A stretch of 64,000 nt of DNA from Trochalopteron elliotii (lineage: Eukaryota > Chordata > Aves > Passeriformes > Leiothrichidae), in assembly GCA_024734555.1 (NCBI GenBank), contig JANPWX010000548.1, positions 367,842-431,841 on the forward strand, in the 5' to 3' direction. Position numbers and translations under genes: made by a program. The notes under the pieces were generated by a model. It saw only the letters and a program-made list of their open reading frames with translations. It was not told the DNA's origin and did not search any database. Shown one piece after another: positions 22,101 to 32,800 of the stretch (the stretch's first letter is position 1; each line of letters starts with the position of its first letter).

Positions 22101-25100
22101 CAAATGACATATCCAAAAGATTGTATAAAAAAAGAGATTTTCTCAGAGTTCGTTGAATTTTAGAATAAAATGAGGTAGCTAACTGTTAAGGCCTAACTCG
22201 TTTCCTAAGAATCTATAATAATGATGTTGACGTTTTGTGTATTTTCCTGAAAAATATGGAATAAACTATATAAATTTAGATGTTTACTGTATTTTTCTCT
22301 TTGAGGACAAGTGGCCATCTTTTGATTGTACCAACAGAGGGAGTAGAGTTTGAAGGGGGGAAAATGTAGCAGATGGAAAATAGATCTGTTCTGCTATGGT
22401 ATACATATAGTATAGATAATTTCCCTCATATAGACCAGTCCTTAGGAAATGAACAGCACAGAGAGTATGGATTATGAGGTTGCCTATGGTTCTTGGATTT
22501 TTTTCATCTTGATTCAGTTATCTTTTGGGCATATTAAAAGACATAGGGATCACAGTAACCCTTTCCTGACATCTACACCATGTCAAGAAACTAAAAATTG
22601 CAAGCTGCTATCAGAAACATATTTGAGGTAGTCCCAAATTTTATTAAACACACAGAATTCAGATTAAACTTGTAATTATGGCAACCAACTGGCTAATTTA
22701 AATGCACAGTTATTATGACTGCATGGTCCATTTGACTATTTTCAAAGGACCTATGATCACAGTTGGAGGTTACTGGCCTGATTTGGAAGTTCTGAGCTCC
22801 TGCTTGTGATGCTGATGTCACCCACACGTTTGATAGGTCACCTGGTCCTGTTCCCTCAGTGTTTGTTCCCACCTGTAAGATGAGGACCAGAAGTTTGCCT
22901 TGTTTCCTGATGGCACAAAGGAAGAACACGTAGAGGTAAAAGAACTCTCTGGGTAGAGTTGTCCTTTAGTATTAAATTAGGAATTGTCATGTTTTTCACC
23001 TGCTCCCAGGATGTTCCATGTAGTAAAAGCCATGGGATTGTGTTACACCATGGAATGGACAGTCTATGACCAAGGAGGAATTTCATTCTCTGTCATTACC
23101 TTTCCCTCCTACAGGACTGGGTTCTTGATGGCCAGAGCTATTTCACCTTAAACAGAAGAACAAAAGAACGTTTTCAATGTCAAGACAAGGTGTCTTTGCA
23201 AAACAAAGGATTACCAAGCCTTTAGGTAGCATGAAGGTCTTTTAAAGCTATTTTGTAGTGGTAAATACTATAGATCTTCATATTGGAAAACCTACTACTT
23301 TGAATTCTTCAACTTCTTTAGAATGTGAATAAGAACACAAAAAGTTATATAGGAGCAAACTTAAGTGACTGAAATAAGGGCACCCTGAAAATCCAACTCA
23401 ATCCAGACAAGGGCAAAGAAAGAAAGAAAGAAAGTATTCATGTGGTTCTGAGTATGTGTGGTGAAAGAATAAGGCTTTTTCATGTCTGGAAGTCAGTAAG
23501 AATAATAACTTTCTTTGATTTGGAAATAGAAGCTTATGTTTTCTAAAGCATTCTGGTACTTGCAATTTCAGGTGCCTGCTTTGAGACATCTTAGAAAGTA
23601 AACCCAGATTTGTAGAACACCGTTTTTTAAACAGAACCTTGTCAGGTGATCTAAATTTGCCCTATGGTAACTCCAAATGGTTTAAAATTGAAAAAAACCC
23701 CACATTATTGAGGTTTTGGGGCTTAAATATATTTTTCCACTTCAGAAACTGCCAGTATAAATATTTGTTGTTCTTCCTGTCAGACATCAATCATTCAGTA
23801 ATCAATGCCTTTATAGTTTTTTGGCTCTTGATGGCCAGTTTCAACTAAAAGAAGAGATTCACAAGCTCTCTGAAGGTTTATTGACTGCAGCCACTAAAAG
23901 ATAGAGAATGAAGTTAATGCTACCACTGAATTGGTGTGGAAAGCTGATTTCTAGCATATTTTGTGTTTATATTTAATAATAATATTTAAATAATCCCAAA
24001 ATGACATGTTAAAGAAGAAAATTCATTGAGTGTTTCCTTGTTATATCACAACATTAGAGACTTCCCGCTTACAGATTTTTACAAATTAAAAAAAAAAAGA
24101 AAGAAAGAAGACATTGACTGAATTGTTTTAAAAGAACATTTATGTTTTTTCATCCGTCAAGAGATTACAGACTTCTGCAAAGACCTGGTGTGGCACATCA
24201 AACTAGTTCATGCCACTGCTGTTTATGGTAGTGGAGCAATTTTTTTTTCTTTTTGGGAGATCGAAATTCCACCTGCTACATAAGATACTAATTCATCTTT
24301 ATTCAGCAACCTGTAAATTCAGACAGTAGAGAAGGTGCAAATCTGCTTGATAGTTCTGGACAAAATTTTCTCAGCTGTGATTTTCTGAGTGGCTCAGCTG
24401 TAGAGCCTCAGAATGATGTGCGAGGAAAGTGCCCCATCAGACTGCCTGTGCAGCTCTTGCTGCTGCTCCTGATGACACTAATCCATATTCCACTTCTAAG
24501 TTGGCTGCTTCTCAGGGAAACGCTGCTGCTTCAACTGCTGATCCTGTTTTACATTCCTACGAATCCTCCTATCCTCTTTTATAACCAGGGAAAGTAAACA
24601 CCGTTTATTGTTTCATAAAGCACCATTTGTGAACCACACAATCGTTGGGTATTCCAGCTGCAATGCCTTGTGTGCAGTGTTTTAATGTATCCTGTGATAG
24701 ACCCTGTTGGCTACCAGCGTGTCAGGGTGTATGGACAGCCTGAGTGACCAGTTTGAGATTCTTCCAAAGTGTCAGGTCTCTGTAGCTGCAATAATCAACT
24801 CATTTTACTGTCTCAGTGTGTCAGGAACGTGCCAGCTGATACCCTGGAGCTGGCTGCTGCTAATCCCTTCAAAGGGGGCACGTCCAGAAAGGACATGAAG
24901 TGACCACCTTCCAGATGCTACAGTTGCAACTAGCCTACCTATCCCTACCCCAAAGCTGCTTCCCTTTTAATTCTACCAATAGGTATACTGGAAAAAAAAA
25001 AAAGTTTGTACTCTTATATTTAAAAAAAACCCAAAAACAATCAACAAAGGAAAACATAAACCAGGCTTTTTCACTGTGTGTTATCCTTCCTTCTGATGCA

Positions 25101-25977
25101 GTCACCCAACCAAACATCATTATTCATTGTGCAGCTAAAGGATGCTAACAATCAAGATACCTTGGGAATGCAATAAGAAGAGCAGGGTTGTAAACCCCAG
25201 GGCTTAATCCCGATCAGATTCCAAGTTCAATGATTATATTTGCCCCTTAGACTGATAACCAATTCTTCACTTTAGTTTTAAACATTTACACAGTATTGCC
25301 AAGTGCTGACAGCTTCAGAAATAGCAGTTGCATATCAACAGTGGACATTGACATGCCATATTGTTAATTATATTTGCAAAGCATGTTGGGATTCTTTGGG
25401 ATGCATAGAAGAGTCACTGGAAAGGGTAAGGTAATTGGTGTGTATATTTGGGGGGATGAAAGGGTCCTGAACACACATTGTTAAATGAGTGCTGTTTAAT
25501 TTCTTTTAATATCTTAAATGGTCTTTGATTAGAAATAAACATGTCAGGAAGAATTATTAGTTTAAATAAAGAAAGGAATTAATGGCTGTAAATCAACACA
25601 CATTTTGGGAAATGTTTCTTCTTAATTCTACATAAGACAGGTCATCATAATTTAGCACATTTAACCATGGGTTTATTGTGTCTCATCATTTTTCAAGAGT
25701 AATTTTTTCAAAAGCTTTAGGGTTGGAATTTGTTAAAAAATTGAATGTGATGCTTATAACAAATGGAATCCTATTCTTTTCTCATTAAGCATTGTCTTGC
25801 CTACTTGCAGTTTACACAGAGCTGGATTACAAGAGAAAGATATAGTTTAAGCGATGGAGACGTCATCTATACCATCTCTTATCTTTTAACAGCCCATCAT
25901 TTATGTTGTAAGAACCCAGCATATTTTCTTCGTCCTTTTTTTTTCTTCAAAACTGCATAGTATTGCTGTGTTTCTTC
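22101..25977. other. Intergenic DNA with short simple repeats only
   Basis: I see (AAAG)n at about 23417-23434 and A-runs near 24090. The open frames are short with no recognised content. Nothing else is seen. Confidence 0.6.
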
Positions 25978-25978
25978 C

Positions 25979-26015
25979 TTTTTTTTTTTAATTTTCTTTT
26001 TTTTTTTTTTTTTTT
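25979..26015. repeat. Poly-T tracts (T11 and T19)
   Basis: Two long T runs are separated by AATTTTC. No retroposed body is recognised on the side where an antisense poly-A tail would attach. Confidence 0.95.
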
Positions 26016-28252
26016 CCCTGGGAAAATACATGCTTTGATAAGGGCTCACTTAAATCAGTGCTGAGCATTTTAAGTTCTAAATTTAGAGTTCTTAATTAGT
26101 GTTCTTTCTCTAAATTCTTCATATATTTAATTTCATGTATTTCAAAGTGTCATAAAGGCCCAACACATATTTTCTATATATTGAACTCTGTGTAAACAGC
26201 AGAAGTCTGTCTGATATGGATCTCTGAGTGGTTTGGGGTTTTTTTTAAGGTTTGCACCTTCTTTACTGCACAGTTTTATTATGGGTAGACACCAGTAACA
26301 CGGATTCCTCTAGTCTGTCTTTTGGTGTAGGAATCAAATCCAGCCTGGTTTGTATGAGGCCCTTGACAAAACTCAGAAATACTAAATTTTAATATTTGTT
26401 TAGGTTCCCAAATTGAATCCGATGAAGTCAAGAGTCCCAAAGAATGGATTCCTCTTTTGAGGTCCAGGCACCCCTTGGCAAATAAAATAGTGTTTTTAAG
26501 AGTGCTTTGAATTTCTTCATTAATTGGCTGCTGCACTTTGCAGATGGTTGGATCAGCAGTGAGATCTGTGCAGCTGTGTGTGGTTGGCACACAGGTGTGT
26601 GATTTCTGCATTTGTGAGTTAACCATCAGCAAGGAATAGATTTTAGCAGCAGTGGGAGAGGGAGGAGTTGAGTGCAAGGTTAACCTTGCTGTTCACACTT
26701 TACACAGCCAGTGTCAAATTCTGTTTTGTATCGGGAACTCAATTGCCTCCCCTATGGTGCTTTCATGCATTCAAATTGTCAACTTCTTAACAGTAAAGAG
26801 TTCTTAAAATATTTAGTGTTTATGAGAGTGCAGAGTAATACACTGTGTTTTGGAAGTGACTGAAACATGCAGTACATGAGCCATGAAGTGGAGAGGGACA
26901 GTGAACTCCTATAATACTTGTTTACATTGTGTTGGGTAGTGACAGGTTTATGTATCAATCTATCTTCAAAACATAAGTGGGTTTTTCCCAAAAGTTTATT
27001 TTTTTTAAAATTACCTTTGCATTCTTTATATTTTTCTAGTTTGACACTCTTATTAAGGAAACACCTCAAAAAGCACAAATTGCCTGAAGGTTTCCCAATT
27101 CTTTTATAGCAACGAGGTAAGTACCAAAGAAGTACTATGCAGCAGTCCTCTCAAGTATTCTCTTCAAACTTGTAAGAAATATAAACAAAAAGGGATGATA
27201 GAGGGAAAACCAATTACTTGTGCAAAACTCTGTGCATTGGAATGAAAGAAATTATCCACAGCAGTCACTTTTGGAAGCCATCTATACTATATTTTATCTT
27301 CCTGAAAGTTGGGAATATAGTTAAGATTGAAATTTTAAAAAACATGCTAAGATAGAGATGGATTAGGGAGGAACGATACGTTTATTAGTCGCCTTTAGTG
27401 AATAATCCACTCCCCTTTCCCATATACTTGGTTTCCACTGATTCACATAGAAAATGTTTAGAGATGGTTGTTAAACTCAATCTGCCCCACACATTATTAC
27501 TGCAGGACTCTGCTATTTGGTGTACTAATCTCAATAATATGTATGTATGTATTTTCTTCAACTTCCAGAGTCATGTTTCTAAGCATTTGAAGCACAGATC
27601 CTATAGGATTACCTAAATCTGACATTTATCTGGGTAAAAGCTAACATATAAAGTGTCATAGCTAATCACATGTTTTTTATACTTTCCCTTGGAAAAGAAA
27701 GAGTTCTGGAAGTGACACACTAACAAATAATACATAATCTGTACACGTGAAGTAATCTTTACTGCTTTGTTACCTCTTAAAAATGCGACATGCACCACTC
27801 ACAAATGCAGCTTGTTATCTTCGTGGTTGAGAATCATGATATTTATTGTAAGTAGCACAATAAGTAAATCATCACTGAAATTATGGATTGGGAGAAATAG
27901 CTGATTGGGATTCCAAGTCATGCTGTTATTTTTTTAGTCATATGGCTTTAAAGTACAAACCAGTGGCGAAACTCTGTTCTTAGAACCCATATGGAAAAAA
28001 TATGTAATCATGGGATTACGTGAGAGATCAAAACACCAGAAGTCTTATTTTGCACACTTTCATAAAATCTGAGCTCTAGAAGGAACTTTTTGAGTTCATC
28101 TAGTCTATCTTACACAACCCAAAGAAAGCTTAACAATGTCATCCTTATCTTACTCTACCTCACTGTTCTTAATAGTTAAATGCTTTCCCTAAATACTTAA
28201 CAGATGTCATTTGGACTGATGGTTGAGCCTGTTCTCCCTTCTAACCAAACCT
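26016..28252. other. Intergenic DNA, possibly one very old CR1 trace
   Basis: Mostly unrecognised. At about 28072-28120 the phrase 'gagctctagaaggaactttttgagttcatctagtctatc' resembles a diverged reverse CR1 3' end, but there is not enough of it to call firmly. Confidence 0.4.
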
Positions 28253-28356
28253 GACCCATAAACCATTCTCTAACTTCCCTGTTCACAAGACAAAATCCAN
28301 NNNNNNNNNGACCCATAAACCATTCTCTAACTTCCCTGTTCACAAGACAAAATCCA
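28253..28356. other. 47-bp perfect duplication flanking a 10-N gap
   Basis: 28253-28299 and 28310-28356 are identical over 47 bases (beginning GACCCATAAACC and ending AAAATCCA), and 28300-28309 are N. Two contig ends with the same sequence were most likely scaffolded without being merged, so the true genome probably has one copy. Confidence 0.93.
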
Positions 28357-28619
28357 AACACAAATGTATCAAGAAATATGTTTGCTTCTTGTACTTACTA
28401 TAAGATGTCATGAAATGCCCCATGCAAAGTTTGACTGAAAAAAATAAAACCATAAATAGAGATGATAAAAAGCAAGGTCTATTACTTCCCCTATTTCTGT
28501 GCTATGAGACTACAGAATAATAAATGGAGCATTGTATCAGACACAATCCAGTATGTATTCTAGTCAGATATTGTTCAAGTGTGGCAAGACAATCTAGCTT
28601 CCTAAAAGAGTGTTAAAAT
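28357..28619. other. Intergenic DNA, nothing recognised
   Basis: AT-rich sequence between the duplicated gap ends and the candidate element that follows. No frame or repeat is recognised. Confidence 0.6.
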
Positions 28620-28880
28620 TAACCCTACCTTGCTTGTGCCTAAAGAAGCCCAACTACATGTGCTATTAATGTATAGCTATCATAAAAATAAATTAGCCAG
28701 TCTGCATTTTCAGGTTAATCTTCAATTTCATAATTGAATCAGTAATTACTATAAGTTAATATAATTAGGTGCTAACACTTAATTGAGAATTATTTATTCA
28801 AGAATCTTCACTATTGTAACAGTTTTTATAGCTCTAAATTATTCTGAGTAATGGACTGCATCAAATAAGCTTACCCAGGA
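28620..28880. promoter_or_regulatory. Candidate conserved noncoding element, homeobox-motif rich
   Basis: Dense TAATTA, ATTAAT and TAATTG cores lie between 28665 and 28850 in non-repetitive sequence. There is no coding content. Confidence 0.35.
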
Positions 28881-30059
28881 ACTGAAATGGACATTACTTG
28901 GAATCTTGCATTCAGCTTTTCTGAACTACTTTTTATCACTAAGGTTTTTGTGGAAACAGAAGTAGAAACAGTGGTTTTGCAAGTCCTTCTAATTCTACCT
29001 ATGGCTGAAGTGCCACCTGAGCATTTTCAAAGGAGTGAGCCAAATTATATTGGAGAAAGTCCTGCTGTGTCCAGTAGTTGTTGATGAACATCCCAAGAGG
29101 ACACTTTAAGTCTCTCAGAATGTGACTTACAAACCTTCTTCATTATCTGGTGATTGTGTGTGTGCCTCTACCTTTAGCCTCATATCCAAACATGGATTCA
29201 TAATGTGTTCGTGTCACAAAAAATGAGTCTTTATATCATAGTATGTAGGTGCTATGGCTAAGAAACCTGATGTAGTTTGAAGATTGTCTCAAATATCAGT
29301 GGGATTTTCTCTGAGAGTTTTTCTTTTATTTGCATTAACTTAATCCCTGCCAGTAATGTAGTGGAGATACACCAGTTAAACTCTGTGGCTTCATCTTTGT
29401 TTGTGCTTGAGTCAAGATTCACTTTTTCTCTAGCATATGGTTTGAACAAGTTGCATTTCTTCAATGTACTTGAATTTTCTTGACTTTGTCTCATCCCTCT
29501 CTTTGACTGCTGCACCTGGTGACTCGTCCCAGTGTTGGCCAAGACATAAATTAATATGTATCACTTGTGAGGTCTGTCAGGGGAGTTTGGGCTTGAGTGT
29601 GAGCATGAGTCTGGAGCTAACATGATAGTAGATTAAGAGAATATGTCTAACTCTGGTATATAATACTCAATATGCAAAATTAAAGGAATACGAAATAATG
29701 AACTTTTTACCTGAGTCCTACTATAAATCAGGGCAATTACATAGAAGGAAATATGAAAACTCAGAAGGCAACTTGTATGTTACATCCAAATCTTGCATTG
29801 CTGATTCGGTGTATTCCAAACCAAGATGTGTCTTGGTGAGCAGTTCACAGTGGTTTCATTTGCTGGTTCAGCAGAGAAAAAATGCATTTTTCAAAACGGT
29901 GTGAGATTGTTAAGCTGACTCCCAGGGAAGTCAGTGTTGGTTGTGTTCTTAGATGTCTGTTTCCCACTTTATAAAGTAACAATGAAGGGCAGTAGGTTCA
30001 ACAGAACTTCAGAATTACTTTGATAAATTTGTCAGAGGGAAGAAATATTAAAATCTGTG
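28881..30059. other. Intergenic DNA, nothing recognised
   Basis: Short open frames on both strands (for example 29258-29542 minus) have no recognisable motifs. No repeat family is recognised. Confidence 0.6.
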
Positions 30060-30870
30060 TACTGTCTGTTTGCCTTTTTTCTTGAAATATAAATTAATTA
30101 TGACTATATAAAAACCTTTTACCATAGCTAATTAATCAGAATCTCCTAATAAACTATGTGTCGACAGCACTGTATGTCTAATTAACTTTTTCACTTCAGA
30201 ATTGTGCAGTTGAATAATGAAGAAAACATTACCTGATGAATTCTTTTATTTTATGATGATATCTCTAGAGAGAGAAAAGACAGAGCAGCTTAAATGCCAT
30301 CTTAAATTACATCTTGGCCTTGGCAAGCTTTCAGCTGGTTTTGATTTGCATGGAAACCATTTTTGTAAGACTCATATTCTCTGAGAAACAGAACTTAAAG
30401 CTGTAACTAGAATAAATTATCTATAGCTATTTAGGGCTCTATTAAATCTAGATGCTAGGCACCCTTTTCACATGCAGAATGCAATGGAACAGCTTTTAAT
30501 ACCCTGTCAACCTGTTCTGTGAAAAGTCGATTGGGCAGGGAAGGTTTGATTTGGCTGGTTTTATTAAAATATCTTTCCTCTCCTTACACCATCATGAACC
30601 ACTCAGCCTAATTTAAACCAGGCAAATTCACCAATCTGTCTTGCATGTCTTTAGAAACAGCTTTTATTTTTTAAAGTGATGATATCTACCCATAACTGTT
30701 GGCATGCAAGCTCAAGAAACAGTTATTCATACACTGCTGATAGGGAATTGTTCCTTCTATGATACACCAACGTAGAGAGCACGTTGATGGATTAACTGCA
30801 TCCGTGCCTCTGTCTTTTGATTGCATCATCCTCTCTGCAGCCAGTTGACTTATCCCCGGGACACAGGGGA
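30060..30870. promoter_or_regulatory. Candidate conserved noncoding element
   Basis: Non-repetitive sequence with retained CpGs (30163, 30529, 30771, 30783, 30803 and 30858), several TAATTA sites, an octamer ATTTGCAT at 30344-30351 and a CTAATTTAAACCAGG-type stretch near 30608. No coding frame. It is similar in texture to 21.2-22.1 kb. Confidence 0.4.
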
Positions 30871-31529
30871 AGGGTCAAATCAAATCCCCTTAGACTCTTG
30901 TTAGTCAACCTTTTAAGTTTGTTATGCTTTCATAATTTAGAGTATGTCCACCTGCAGTACTGCTGTGGAATGTAAGTCTCATCACACCACACAGGATCTC
31001 ATAAGAAGAACTCTTAGTACAGTAAAATTATGATCCCATGAAGTCTTAATAATTATCTACATCAGAGTTTAATTTGATCTGTCTGAATTCAGTGCTCATT
31101 TACTGTGATGCAGACCAGCTAAACCAAGGAAACTTCTTAGGGTGCGTAGTCATGAGAAAAAAGAAAAGTTATAAATATCTTAAAAGCAAATTCTCATAAT
31201 ATTTGCACTAAATACTTCAAAAACTTAAAAAGAGAGTTGTTCTCTATTTCATCTGCTGTGCTTCCTGGAAATATTGATCTAGATCATGTTGTCAAATGTG
31301 CTTTAAAAGTAAGAATGTCTTGTCTAAGCACTGGATTTCCATCTGCCAAGTCTTTTCTCTGTGGATCCTTACAAATTTATCAGGAAAAGTTGCAATAATA
31401 CAAAATGTTTTTTTTCTTGTGGTGCACAGAGGAAAAATAACCCTGAGACAAGACTAATCCTAGCTGTGAAATACGGACACTCACAGATATGTAGAGATGT
31501 GGAAAACTATTGCAGCTTAGTAGAGATAA
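30871..31529. other. Intergenic DNA, nothing recognised
   Basis: AT-rich sequence without recognisable repeats or frames. Confidence 0.6.
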
Positions 31530-32015
31530 TCATATATCTTTTATACATCCTAATATAAGCAATCTGAAAATGCGTACCTTAAGTTCAGATTTAGAGCATG
31601 TTAGAGAGTCAGCCAGTCTGACCTCCATGGTTAATGAATTCCATGAGGAGTGAGCAAACACTAAAAATGCCCTGTAGCTCAATGTCTTCAGCCAAAAAGA
31701 ACTAATCCAATTGACTGAGACCAAAGAAAACGACTGGGGATGTATGGTTCCAGAATGTCTCTGAGGTATTCAAACCCAAGTCAATTTAAGGACTTGTAAG
31801 TTAATAACTAGGACTTTACACATAATCCTGTACTTTACAGGTAGCCAGAGAAGGTTTTTTACAACCAGGGTAATGTGATTTTCATGCATGGTGTCAGTCA
31901 AAATTTCAGCAGCTGAGTTCCAGACTAACTGAAGTTTCTTCATCAGTGCAATAGTGAGGCTGACAAAATGCCGACATGGAATTGCATTACTGAGTTCTAG
32001 AGTGGGCACAGCCAT
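31530..32015 (-). mobile_element. Fossil of an L2-like LINE, ORF2 C-terminal region, frameshifted
   Basis: Read on the minus strand from 32015, three pieces in changing frames give LQLVWNSAAEILTDT, HITLVVKNLLWLPVKYRI, then EYLRDILEPYIPSRFLW, then SYRAFLVFAHSSWNSL and VRLADSLTCSKSELK. These are, in order, the well-known segments after the polymerase core of L2/CR1-group LINEs (LQLVQNAAARLLT, HITPVL.SLHWLPV..RI, YL.DLL.PY.PSR, DRAF.V.AP.LWNSLP, RLADSL..FKS.LK). At least two frameshifts and several changed residues mean it is dead. Its great age is inferred from the divergence. Confidence 0.82.
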
Positions 32016-32654
32016 GCAAACCTAAATCAGCAAGGGCATGTACCAAGGGGGTTTTCTCTATGTTTTAAACCAGAAGGAAATAAACCTGTCACTAACTAAC
32101 TCAATATGAATACTAGAATATACAACAGCCTCAATTACTGCCTTTTATTATGTCATTAAGTTTCACCAATCAAATATGTTAAACCAGTGCCTTTTGAACC
32201 TTGAATCTATAAAAGTTGGGAATCTATACTAGAGCTAGTCACATTTTTAGTACATAAATGTTAACTGTGGCAGACATGTATTGAGAGAGAGAGGGTGGGA
32301 AATGGTTTTCTGACAGAAAAAATGTCAGCGATAAAGGGTTGCTTTTTCCTTTTCATGTTCAAAAAAGTTAAACTGTTATTTCCAGACACTTGATTCCTCC
32401 TTTAGAATTGACTGAGTGAGGGATATCGTTTTCATCTTCAGTGGTTGTTGTTGTAATGATGAGCTGTTTGTACCTTAACAGATGATAAATAGATACATAG
32501 ACATTTAAGCATAGAGCCACCTGAGTTCATCTTTAAACTTGCCTCAGCAGATGAAACTTGCTTTTCAATAGCTCTCCTCAGATATATTGCTGAAAGTTAA
32601 GATACGAGAATCAATCATTAGGGATGAAAGTGCCGGGTATTTATCGGAGAAAGG
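32016..32654. other. Intergenic DNA between two LINE fossils
   Basis: No recognised content. It may hold further unreadable parts of the L2-like element. Confidence 0.5.
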
Positions 32655-32800
32655 GTTATTAAAAGAAGATCAGCAATGGTTTTACCAAGAATAAATCCTG
32701 ACAGACAGAATATGACCAAGTTCTTTGAAGGAATGACAAAAGAAATAAATGATGGGAACGTGGTGGACATAATTTATGTAGACTTCAGTCAGGGGTGTAG
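32655..32800 (+). mobile_element. Fossil CR1/L3-type LINE reverse transcriptase fragment
   Basis: The plus-strand frame reads FFEGMTKEINDGNVVDIIYVDFSQ across this stretch in two parts (FFEGMTKEINDG and NVVDIIYVDFSQ). The second part corresponds to the reverse transcriptase motif usually written VVDVIYLDFSKAFD. The match is lost after the Ser. It lies in the opposite orientation to the L2-like fossil and the CR1 3' ends, so it is a separate insertion. Confidence 0.68.

Noticed and set aside
26279..26677. Minus-strand open frame of 132 codons
   Set aside because: No recognisable content, and no gene context around it.
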